Shown here piece by piece: positions 35,318-46,900 of a stretch of DNA of 64,000 nt. Each line of letters opens with the position of its first letter. Position 1 is the first letter of the stretch. A program made the translations under genes and the position numbers. This stretch comes from Lomentospora prolificans (lineage: Eukaryota; Ascomycota; Sordariomycetes; Microascales; Microascaceae). The DNA lies in assembly GCA_029532625.1 (NCBI GenBank), contig JARFXM010000009.1, positions 2,790,001-2,854,000 on the forward strand. The letters run 5' to 3'. The notes under the pieces were generated by a model that had not been told where the DNA came from, did not search any database, and saw only the letters and a list, made by a program, of their open reading frames with translations.

Positions 35318-35613
35318 CCTGGCTGAAGACATCTCTCGCCTTAATCACCTGTTTTCGGATTGTTGTTATCAGATATCACAGATGCTCAGGAAGCAAGGAC
35401 CTAGTGGCTATATCATGCCTATCTGTTCACTACATGGACCCAACCTACTTCCTTTCAGAGCTAGCCGTAGCTACAATGATGAGGGAGCTGAGGAATCGCG
35501 TTGGGCCCATGCGAGCGACAGGGTCTCGCGTACTGTACGATGAGCATGATTCGTACACCATTAGAGTTCTCGATAGCATTCGAAAGGAAGTCATAGAAGA
35601 AAAGTCGAGATGA
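35318..35613 (+). other. Open frame without 5' ATG downstream of the dehydrogenase, possible gene relic
   Basis: The frame is open for 98 codons from just after a TAG and ends TGA. Its first ATG is at 35434 and gives 59 residues: MDPTYFLSELAVATMMRELR, then a charged end (LDSIRKEVIEEKSR). The composition is more protein-like than nearby ORFs, with helical charge pattern. It starts 32 nt after the dehydrogenase stop and could be its 3' UTR. I do not recognise it. Confidence 0.2.
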
Positions 35614-38008
35614 AGAAGCTGCCTGGCAGTGTTGGCATCACTCGCTTAGAATTCTTCAATATATTTCTAAAGGTTTCTTTTGGAATCGCGCCCATATCAT
35701 TTGAGATCAGGCCCAAGATCCCAGGTTGTAGTTGGATAGGAAGGCCTCCCAACTGCCAATTTACGCCGACTCACACGCATGTTACCTAGGGCCTTCGGAT
35801 GCAACCAGGCATACACTCTATCTCGAACTCGACCTATCTTCTATCGTATGGACATTCTAGGAACTCGAAGATTCGAAGTGGTCTCATCAACGCCACCGAA
35901 ATGGGTCACTCAACCACTTTCCGGTGCTAGGGTTGCGGGACGCCGTCTACGGCTGGAACGCTTCACCTCGCTCGCCACCCGGCAACGCGAATTCATCCGC
36001 GCCCGTCAGTGACGCCCGACCGACATCGCGTCGCCGTACCCCTACGACAGTAGTAAAGAATGCGCTTGCTTCTTAGTCTCACCACCTGATCACGAGAACA
36101 AGCCCCGCGGGGCGAAAACTCTACCTTGGGCTAGATTCGTTTTCGTCAAAGGTTCAAGGTAACCAAAAGACAGGTAAAAGGTCATCTTAGCCACACACCC
36201 TCAATCAACAGGCTTTCGAATCGAGGACAGGCAGAACGGAATGGTGAACTCACCAGCGAGGGAAGGCGCAGGATTCGGGCCAAAACGAGCCTCGTCCGCC
36301 TGGGTACGAATCCTTCGTAGCTCCTCCCTGATATTCCATTCCTCCGGGCTGACCAGACCGTGATGACCTCAAACCCCTTTTGCGTTTTCAGGAACCTTTC
36401 ATCACTGCTAGCTCTATTCCTTGGCTAAACATCCATGACATCAATGCATAGGCCTCCCACAAGCCGGTGCCATAAGGAGGGAAAATGGTGGTGGACTATA
36501 AGATCGGATACTACAGAGAGCGACGAGAGCGAGTCATGGTCTCCGCCCGCTTGGATAGAGAACGAAAAAGTTCCTCTCCTGCATGACCTCTTCTGACGCG
36601 TCGCCCCACTGAGCAACTCAATGGTCTCTCAACGCGCCGTTTCCTAGACAGGTTCTTCCCTCGGCTATATTGCGCGAGCTTCATGCTCAATCAAGATTTC
36701 AGGGACCAGCACGAATGAGAAACAGGAAAGTCGGGAGCTGAACGTCTCCCCAACCCCCTCCAAAAAAGCCTCGCTCCCGTTTCGGAGCCTCCATAGCTGC
36801 CCGATCCAGGTTGTGGTCTGTTATACCCCCCCTTCCTCACTCCCAATCTTGTTGCACACTGGGGTATCTCTGTCCGTTTTAGTCAATGCCAATGGTCTTG
36901 CCTACAAACCATTCCAGCGCAGGGTTGCGGCCTCTTTACTTGATACGTGAACCGAACCCGGCACGCCACGCTCGCCGTACATCCGGCCACGTAAAATTGG
37001 CCGGAAAGGGTAAAGTCGCCCAAGAAGGAGATGGCTCTCTCCTCTATGGTCGTTCCGCATTTGAGAAAAAAATTGGGGAACGATCTTGATTCTCCGGGAA
37101 GTCCGCGTACCTTGCAGCGAAGAGGGGAAGACAAAAAGAAGAACAGAGCATAACTTTCGGAAACAGACTCATGCTAGCGGCGGATTGGCCGGAGGGTAAT
37201 GAAGTTAGCGGGAAGTGTGCTCCGCTGTCATGGCAGCCCGTGTCGATACCAAACACCATTCCACCCACACATCCATTTTCTCGCCCCAGCCCTCCAACCT
37301 CCTTTCCACCCCTCTTCTATGCCGCCACACTGCCTGATCAAAGCTCAGGAAAAGTCCTCTCTTGACCGCAGCTAATGGAGAAGGGAGGGGGATCCGAGCT
37401 ATAGCTCCCTCGACCCCACATGTCTTCGTACCTTTCTCCGGGCATGATGGCCCATGCTTTTCCCCTTCTAGTTCATTAATGATGGAACGAGCGAACCAAC
37501 CAGTACCTGAACCAATGTGTACTATCCCAAGGGAAGCTTGTGTAAACGGTGTGGTGTGCACTCAAATTGGTCCACCTGAAGTCTGCACATCGACAAAACA
37601 GACTAGTAGCACAAGCCAAAAGGAGCTAACTTTAATAGAGGAGGAACACTCGGTGTGCCTCACTCGAGCTTCCCTATATCATGATGAAATTCTCCTGACC
37701 TTTGGTAGATCCTAAGATGAACGTGACCAAAAGTCCCGTCTTACTCCTGCGTGGATGTGCCATCTCGTCAGCTGACTCTCTCTTTTCGTCGTGTTAGCAC
37801 TCTAGAGACAGTGCATCTCGGGACAGCGAAGCAAATCCTCCCGCCGTCCTTTTGACATCGCGAACTCGCCGCTCCCGGGGCCGCCTCGTAGCCTTAGTCC
37901 GAAGCTATCGGGCCTGCGAACACGCAGAGTATTGCTTTCCCTCGCTCCTTTACCCCACAAACCCCGGGAAGTGGGAGGTGTGGCACTGTAATGGCTTTCG
38001 AATCAACG

Positions 38009-38872
38009 TTACTCCCGTCGTGGTCTCTCAAGCCTGAGTCTTGATATCCGCCCGTTACCACGACCCAGCGGGCGAACCACGCGAGTGCGGTATATCTTGA
38101 TGGGGTCAGGAGATGGACCCGCCACCCACCGCGGCATTGTGGTCGGGGACGTAGGCAAAGACCATAGCATGGCTAAGGTCATGCTAACGTGATAGGGCGG
38201 GGAGTGAACCGAACAATGAGAGGGCGTCCCGGGAGGAAGACATACGCTCCATGGCCCTGCTCTAGATCTCGGCACAAGAAGAGGAACTAAGGGGCAACAC
38301 AGAAAGAAGCACCACCTACAGCTTTGCCAGGTACCAGAGCCCCACTTAGAGGTGGCAACCGTCAACCGCGGGCTGCTCAACATGGCACCTAAATGGATTT
38401 CCGAGCTCGAAATCCCCCATATAAAAGGGACCAAATACCGGAATTGACCAGCTCCCGGAAGCCGGTGGCGCATACCACTAAGGATTTTCCTATAGTGGCG
38501 GTCGCCTATACCACGCGATGTACATGGTACTCGGTGATGTGCGAAGAGAAACGGAAAGAGAGAAGGCTCTTTACCCGCCGGCAACTTTCCCAAAGCTTGA
38601 AGCCGGATGGACAAAAAAAGTAAAGTCAAGTAGACGGGAGAGGGAGACAGGCGAAGAGAAATGGACAAATACCAGTTCTTCCTCGTCCTCCCCACCGCCC
38701 AACAGCATGAACCCGCCGCACGGCTGATTCTTGCGGACAGGAATAGCACACAAGCTCCAGGCGAGAGATCCGCAAATTCGCTTCGGAACTGGATGGATCT
38801 TGCTTTGAGAAGCGAAATGAATATCCCCGCGCTTCTGCAATCGCCGGGCACCTGCATCGGGCTCATGAACAC
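38009..38872 (-). other. Long ORF of uncertain status (about 285 codons)
   Basis: The first ATG in frame is near 38866 and starts MSPMQVPGDCRSAG. The ORF is long for chance in DNA of this composition, but the product is rich in Ser, Arg, Pro, Trp and Cys and has no motif I recognise. That composition usually marks a non-coding translation. A run of hydrophobic residues (CFFLCCPLVPLLV) near the middle might look like a membrane segment. No intron or TATA box was evident. Confidence 0.2.
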
Positions 38873-41800
38873 AGTGGAATTAACGGTTGACGATGCTATT
38901 TCTGGACAGTAGAAAGATGAACGAAGAAAGAGTCAGGTCTAGGGCCCTTCGCGAGGCCCGAGGATCAGGAATGGCAGGCTTAAATGCGAAAGAGCTGTGC
39001 TTGTAGAACGATGTTCGCCTGAGCTCGCCAAGCGGCCACACTCAATGCGCGTATGTACCCCAGAAAGTAAGTATGTCTAAAGCAAGTACACATGAGGTAT
39101 TTCGCGGAGAGAAATGGGCAGGCAGCATACTAAGCGACCTTGTACCTTCGCTGGGCAAGCGCAGCGTCGGTCCTTGGGCGACATACGTGTGAAGGAAGCA
39201 GCGCAGCCTCTCTCACACGGCTCCTCCGATACATGCAGGTCAAAGCCGCTACGGGGTGACGGACCAAGCTGCCTGCACACCTTGGAGAAGAAGCGCGGCA
39301 TATCCATGCCTATCTCTCAGCACACCGCCCATATCCGGGAAAGAGACCTGTACCCGGCGGACTGTGGCACTTGGACATCCGAGGAAGGGAACCAGACAAT
39401 CCGAAGGCTAGCATCCTCACGTGCGCGCGGGCTGCAGAGACGTGTGATCCGACCTCCATGCACAAAGTAGGGCATACAGAAGAAGGAAGAAGGGAGGTGT
39501 CTCGAGGGTGGTTGCCACCGTGAGGAGTGGGTTCAGGGTCGGGCTAACTAGATACAGCAGCTAGCAACACTAGTAGGGTTAGGGAAACGGCTCCCCGGGA
39601 AGCCTCCCTGCGAGTAGCACGGATAGTAGGTGCACCCGGAGAATGTTCTTGAACTGGACCATCATATCTGCCCTTAAAGGACCGTTGAGGGGACTGAGAG
39701 GGATTGGAAGAGCCGGCGGGGATTGCATCGTGCTGCACGCTAGCTATCATCTCCGGATTCACGTATTCGTGTTAAAAAGTCCAGCATTTTCCATCAGCAG
39801 ATAACCAGTATGCTAGAGGATTCCACTAACCCCGTCCTTGCTCGTGATTCTTCAGAACGTGGTTAACAAAGTTCCTGCATCGTCACGCGGTCCTGTCGCG
39901 TCTGCGGTCGCTGAGCAGACACGCCTCGTCGAACCAAGAGTGTTTGATCAGTGATAATGGCGAGAGGAATAACAGAGGCCTGTTATACCATTGCGTACGG
40001 TGGCACGCCCCTATGACCAGACGAATGGGCTTTCAAGGTTGTGGGATATGTCGATTATTATGAAATCAGAAACGGCTTGATATTAAATGTGCTGCCCGGC
40101 TTGATGCGGAACAGGCTCCTTTGGCGTTCTGCGTATAGTAGGTGCCAACTGCCACAGACGACGGACAGCCTCGGCCAAATTCTGTACGGCGTGGTACATT
40201 GTGAGACAGCGAAGAGATGGGTTCCGGCGAAACAGAGTGGCCAGAAACTTTAGCCGCGGCGTTGTGTATGGACGCTGTGGGAGGGTTCATGTATTCAGGT
40301 GTAGTGATTGTGAGTCTGTCACCAGCTTTAAGACCAGCAGACCTCTCAGCTATAGGTTGGCGGCCAGTGGTGTCCTGCATACAGTCAGTCTCCTACCAAA
40401 TAGCGCGTTCGCTGCTGTACACCTATCATGTTATGGAGGGAGCTCCCATCGACTGGAGCGAACGTCGGACGACCGAGACGCCTGGCGACGAGAGGTCGCG
40501 AGCTTGTAGACATTCCACTTCTGACACGGCACAGTCGTCTCGATATATTCCGTTCCGGCACGCTAGCACGTGTGCCTGCCTGGGATGCATACATGTAGGT
40601 ACAGTTTGTACCTACATTCGATATTCAACTCTGCTACCTATATCAACAGGCCGTGGACAGTCCAAGATCGAATAGCAGCCACCCGCTCAATCAGGTGACC
40701 GCGTTATGGAACCACCACCAGGTTGATATTCCTCGCTTGATATTCCTCGCAATCCCATCACCTAGCTCGATATCTAGGGACGTAAGGTGGGCAGTACTCC
40801 TTCTCTGTCCAGCCCCTTTCTCAAGCCCTAGACTATCGTGGCATCTTTGTACTTGAAAATCATCTGGTAGCCAGAGCCTGATCGAGAATGTTATGGCTTC
40901 GTTGCTCTTGTTTTGACGTGGCCGAGCTCCCAGGCGGCGGAATGGAGGTGCAACAACAACAAGTCGTGATTTGGTTGGCTAACAAGGACGGAGTGAGATG
41001 GGGGGCCAAGCTTCCTGCATAGCAAGCGAAAGACGGGTTGTCGCGGGTCAGGTAACATGTGGCTGGTGAGCCGGCTATAAGACGGCTGATATAAACCTCG
41101 GTTTCCCACTTTGGCATATCCATCGCGTCCGGCGCATGAAACGTGACTGGATTGGCAACATGCATTTCGCGCCGCGACATCAAGTGAATTGAGATTCTGT
41201 CGCAAGATCCGAGGCAGCTCCGTCCGCTAGTCATCTTATTAGTAGCGATAAGATCTTTTCTTGGACTAACAGCATGCTCACCTTGTGCCATGAGCGGCAA
41301 GGGATACCTAATCAGTGGGATACCATTGTAACTCGGGGCTGAGAAATGGAGTTGGTCCATGCAAAGCAAATGTCCTTCCACAATACATGGCGGTGAAGCT
41401 AAGCTTGAGCCTAAGAGGTGTAGGAAGCTTGATAGACTATTTTATACGTGGCCTCCCGCGCCTCGGTAGACACTGCATCGTATGAGCCTCGATAAGTCGT
41501 TTCGTCAGGCCTACTCCGTGACTTGGTAGATTTAGCACTTGGTGTAAGTAAGGCAAGGTTGGGACCGTCTGAGGAGCATTGGCTCCGTAGTTGCTAGACA
41601 TGGAGTAGACTATGCGGTGATCACCGTTACGGTAGCCCGGATGGCTTAGACCCATGCTAAGAGTCTGGAGATGTCGACAATCCCGCTGAATACCAAGCAG
41701 AGACGAGCGGTTGGCATCGTTGATGGTGAAAAGATACCCGATGATTGTGGTGTGCAGTTTCGCAAGGGTTGGCTTTTTCAGCCATACCTACCCTCTGTCA

Positions 41801-43210
41801 CCTGTTGCAACCCCACGACGCGCATCTAACAGACCCATGACAAGTTGGTCTCTTCAAGAGGGCCACTTCTAAGTGCCCTTCAAGTGATAGAAGTTGGTGC
41901 TGAATGCCTTGCAGGGTGTAGCGCAAATCAGCTCGTGGATGGTGGATGTCCTGCGCCCTCAAATCAGGCGACCCTGATGCTTCGTCCGAGCCTCTGTTAT
42001 GGGGTGTCTTCAGACACGAGCCTTAGCTAACGTAACTAGAGTCAAGATCCTCCGAAGTTTCTAAAGCATGGGCCACGATTTGTGCGTCCGCCTTGTTTAG
42101 GATACTACACGGCCTTCAGGCGGGATGAGGGGCGACCCGCTTTATCCAACCATGGCGGGCGACGAACCCTACTTCGAGCGCACTAGGACGTAGCATCGGC
42201 CAGCCTTGTGAGGGAATCGAGATGAAATCTCTGCCATGTGATGGATCTGTGGAAAAGACTTGCAGCAAAGACACGCTGGCTATTGAGCAAAAGTCCCATT
42301 CGGCATCGAGCAGTGTACGAAGTATTACGGACTCGGCCATATCTTCAGCGAATGCGATGCTCTCTGCCGTCCGATGAGGCGGAGACCAAGGCAACGGGCT
42401 GAAGCAACTGGAACGACGAGGAGATTACGGAGGGGTGTTTCTGGACAGAGCCGAGGAGATTTGGCCGAGAGTCCCCGCAATTCTCAAATGAGCAGCGAGT
42501 GGGTGAGGCAGTCAATCAGACGCAGAGACACGGAACGATGACAGCATCCCAGTTGGAAGAGCGGGGAATGGAGGGTGGTCTGCGGCGTCGACACGGACAG
42601 CTAAGGATAGGACAGGTGGACAAATTTGAGCGTGGATGGCCAGCTGGCGTTGTTTCGTGGGATTCAAACAGGGGAGTTGCTGGGCGGCTTGTGGTGGGTT
42701 CCCCTGCTGACTAACAAGATGTGAAACCGCTGGAAGACCCCAGAGTAACACCTCCTCCAGGGCGGTGCAGCTTACAGTGGCCAGCCAGCTTTGATGAAAG
42801 GGGCTCCTTCCGCAAAAAAAAATGCCGAAGGCTTGTCAGGGAATCTCAATCGCTCATCTCATACCTTCGTACACTGCCCATAATGCCTTATCCATGAACC
42901 TGGGCAAACGTCTGCCGCGCGTTCATCCAAGGATACGATCTAACTCGTCTTCCAGAACCCGGGTGGAATCCCAGTCGGGCTATCGGACCATGGAACCTCG
43001 GCTCACATCTTCGCCTTGGAACACTGGAACACTCAAATGGGGGCTCAACAGCGGCGCGCGCGTGATTAAGGTGGAAAACGGTAAGAACTCCCAGACGGCG
43101 ATCACCAACGCTGGGATCAGAATCGCATGCAGATGTCGGGCCTGACATCCCCTCAATTTGGATGAGGTCTGTACTCATGTCTTACACCATATTCCGTACA
43201 CGCGCACAAG

Positions 43211-43967
43211 TTATTCCGTCCGCTTGCGGTTATGCGATAGCGGACGATCGAACGCCAACGGCCGTCCCTCGATCTCGGGGCTGCCGGCTCCTGGAGTGGC
43301 CTTATTCTTAGCCTGTCGCACATTCCCAGGCGTCAAGTTACCGTAGACGCACACGTGGTTCAACATGCAATGATTGACAAGATCATCTTGGGTGTTTGCG
43401 TAGGGCCGTGCTATGTGCTTCTTCATAAGGCATTTATTTGGGCTTGCCAATCTGTCAATCAAGTCCCAATAATTTTCCAACGGCAACTTTAAAACTTTAA
43501 TCGCTGCCTCTGGGACCCTGTTCCACAACACTCGTTTTGCCCTCCTATACAAGTAGATTAGGTGCCTCGGGAGGTAAACTGGCAGCAGCGCTGATCGCCC
43601 ACGTACTTCTAGAAGGAAATCGGCAGCAGTGACGCCAATATCAAACAATTTGTTCTCCACCGAGCGTGGGTTGGCTTCAATCAATGTCAAGATATTAATG
43701 TCCGGACAGTGTTTCCTTAGCCATGCCCGCAATAAACGATTCTAGATCGGGTAGATGTAGAGCGAGGGCCAACCTGCTCGATACGAACCGATTCTCGTAC
43801 ACATCGACGATTGCCTTTCCTAGGACTATGTTACCAACGTTGAAGTAACAATAATAAAAGTGAACTGTCAAGAAACTCGCCTGTAGTGGGTTCGGGGTGG
43901 GCCAAGGTTTCCCATTACACAAGGTCCAAACACCAGCAAGGATCCAAAGAGAAACAGTCAACGTCAC
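43211..43967 (-). pseudogene. Possible decayed gene: two overlapping protein-like frames without start codons
   Basis: Two minus-strand frames overlap at about 43695-43741. The upstream frame (to 43967) includes QASFLTVHFYYCYFNVGNI and ENRFVSSRLALALHLPDL. The downstream frame (43741-43211) includes ANPRSVENKLFDIGVTAADF, LPRHLIYLYRRAKRVLWNRV and HCMLNHVCVYGNLTPGNV. Neither has an ATG at its start. They could be joined by a single-base frameshift near 43740 or by a 43-nt intron with a poor donor (GTATCG). The composition is protein-like and coherent, unlike surrounding ORFs. I do not recognise the family. Broken gene, poorly modelled gene and chance are all possible. Confidence 0.28.
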
Positions 43968-46900
43968 GCCCTTACGGCCCTAGAGTCGCAACCATTGGCG
44001 GGGCGTATAGGCCCTTGGACGCGTCGCGATGCCCAGAGGCAGGAGAGGCACAGCATGACTACCAGTATTTTGCGAGGGGCATAAGCCAACGTCCTTCACA
44101 TATCTTAATGCCGTCAACACTCAACCGGCCAGCTTGGGCGATTTACCTTCCCGCTGGAGAATCCGACAACAGCGGGCTTCTCGTGTCAGTTCAGTCCATC
44201 CGTGTCACCCCTGATCCCGCCCTCACCTCGTACGCTCCAGGCACCGGCTCAAAAAAGACATTCCGAGGAGGTGGATAGATACCTTGACCCTTGCTGTGAC
44301 GGGCCGGTCACTGACACAGTCACGCATGGGAAAGGCAGGGGCACGAGTCTCGGCGAGCGGAGCCCAGGTTCATGGGTCATCACACCCGTCTCCATGCAGT
44401 GTTTGCTCTCTCCTCTTCTCGCCATTCCATTCCCCATTCCCTCTTTCTCAATCACAAGCCCATTGTGAAATGTTAGGATCAGGAAAAGGTCTCGGGCGGA
44501 ACCTACCGATACGAGGTAAGGTACGAACGAGCCATTCTTTCGTTTTCATCCCCCTCCTTCATCTAGCTCCCCAAAAAGCGAAATAATGCCAGGGCGATAA
44601 ACACATAGTTTAAGCGGGCTTGCAGAACTTTGCAAAGGGTCATGGAATAGAGGCTATTATCATCCCCCGCCACCCATCCCGGCCTGTGCATGGATGGAGG
44701 GTGTAACGACTCCATTGATTGACAAGAAAGCGTTGGACCAGGTGGAAATCGGACCTAGACCGCCGCGTCTTGGCCCCCAGGGCTTTTTTTGCCTTTTCTG
44801 GTTGCAGGATTCGCCCCTTCAACGTCCCGCTATACATCCGGGCTTGATGGGATTTGGTTGATCTCCTATTATCGCCAACTAGGTTTCCATCAAAGGAGAA
44901 CTACGCAAAAAATTTCGTCTCATTCTATCGCCGCGAGTGAAACCAGGAAACTGCTGATGCTTCTAATTGAATCAATATTCTAGACTGTTGAAGAATGTAG
45001 CTCTGAATTGCAAGATGCTATGTGAGATATTGCGTTCCATATGACCCCTCACTCTCGCTGGACGGGCCTTAATATCGACAAACTCTTTGCAGCCGGAAAA
45101 CGTGTCCGAAAATGCCCCTCCTTGTAACGAGGTTCACCACAGACAATACCGCCTCCCCTCTTCCCGTCTGCACCTCATGGCGGCCATGCCGTCGGGGCGT
45201 CTTCACAAATTGCAATATACCTCTGACTTCCCCGTTTGCTGACCTGTCTATCCATCTGCAACCCAGCTTTAGTCTAAACTTGTGAGCCGATGAACACCTC
45301 GGGCGACATTCTTTGTCATTGTAGGCGCCATGGGTCTCCCATTGTTCGGCCAGGGGTAAAAAGAATCTGGAGCCCGAGTGGTATTGCGTTGGAATGGATC
45401 GATCAGAAACGATCGTTGGGTGTGGCTTTCTCTAGTGGAGTGAAGCAGAGTGACGCCAACTCGTCTGCGCCGGCTGCCGTATTGGCAAGCCAGAACCGCC
45501 AGCCAGCGTACGAGTAAAGGCAGGGGTGGTTGGCAACGTGGGCGGGTTAAATGCGGGAGATGGGTGCATCTGTGCCCTTGCGGTATGCCGTGTTAGCGGC
45601 CTCGATCCTTTTCCCGCCGGAAAGCAGGAAAGTCTCCGTCGAAGAGAGTGATGGACCTGCATAGAGTGTAACTACCCTTTGCCCGCTCTCTCCTGTAGCC
45701 CCCCTTTAGCTCTGATGAGAAAACCTGGGGAAGGGAACATCACATCTCGTCTGGATTTTATTGCTCCAAACGACCTACCCTGGCTATGTCATGGCGAACC
45801 AAATGCCGAGATCCCAAAACGATCCGGATGGGCACCAAGATCCAAGCTGCAACAGGAGGGAAACTACTCCAGCTGCAGTTGACAAATACCACGTCATCTC
45901 CAGCCCCGTTCCACCTCGGATCCGGACAGTTGACGTCGTTGGAATGGGAGGTGTCTGGTTACGCCGGGACGAGGGAAACGTTGATTTCCTTTTTCTCACC
46001 CTGCATCTGGCATACTTATCCTAGATGAGCATCCCGGATCGGGAAATGGCCTCCCTCACTCCGTATATGCAATGGGAGATGGCATTGCAAGGTACGGCAT
46101 ACTCTCTGTGCCCTCTCTAGGTGAGCGGCGTCCAGGCATATCTTCAATCGGCTGGAATATCCTGGGTAGGAGTTTGTGGTGCCACGAAATAGCCGGACGC
46201 TAGCCCGTCCAACCCGCCAGCGCGAGAACAGTCCTCCTCGGGCCTGGACGTTCCAGAAACAATGCGTGCCAGGCGCAGACCACGGCCCAGTTAGTGTGGG
46301 TAGCTAGCATACTTCGTAACTGACCAACGGATTAGTGTTGGAAAGGACAGGGGCTGAGTGGCCGGCTGGTACTCGGCGAGATGGCGTGTAGCGGGGTTCG
46401 GTGGGGGACCCATTTATTTCCCGCTCGCTGGCTGGCTTCCCCAGGCTGGGCTATAATGCGCTCTGCCGGAGAAGGGCGAGGTTGTCCGGCGAGAACCCAA
46501 AGGTTGCGGGCTCCTCTGTGGGGTTTGATGAATTTCAGCAGTTAGATCCCCTTGTGTTGTATAGGACCTATCGCTAGAGGATAATGGCTTTCTGCAATTT
46601 GAGGGATCCTGAGAACGAGACTCGAGGTCGGGGAGGAAGTACCGAGAAAACACCGCTCTTGCGCTGAATTTGAGGCACTTGAAGATGCCGGGCGGTAGTG
46701 CGAACGACATCATGCTCTGGTCTTGGTACGAGTTCAAGTACTTTTTTGGCTTCAATCTCGTTTCTTTGGGTCCCTCATGACCTCTTCTAGCAGTAGGTAG
46801 GGTTCAAGGCCGACTGCGATTGGTGCATGTGATATTCCCACATCTCCAGTAAACTACATCAACTGATATTACATGTGTAGAATTTTTGGTGGGTGAGAAG

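Noticed and set aside
40860..41381. 173-codon minus-strand ORF
   Set aside because: Length is near chance expectation for 64 kb in six frames; no recognisable domain.
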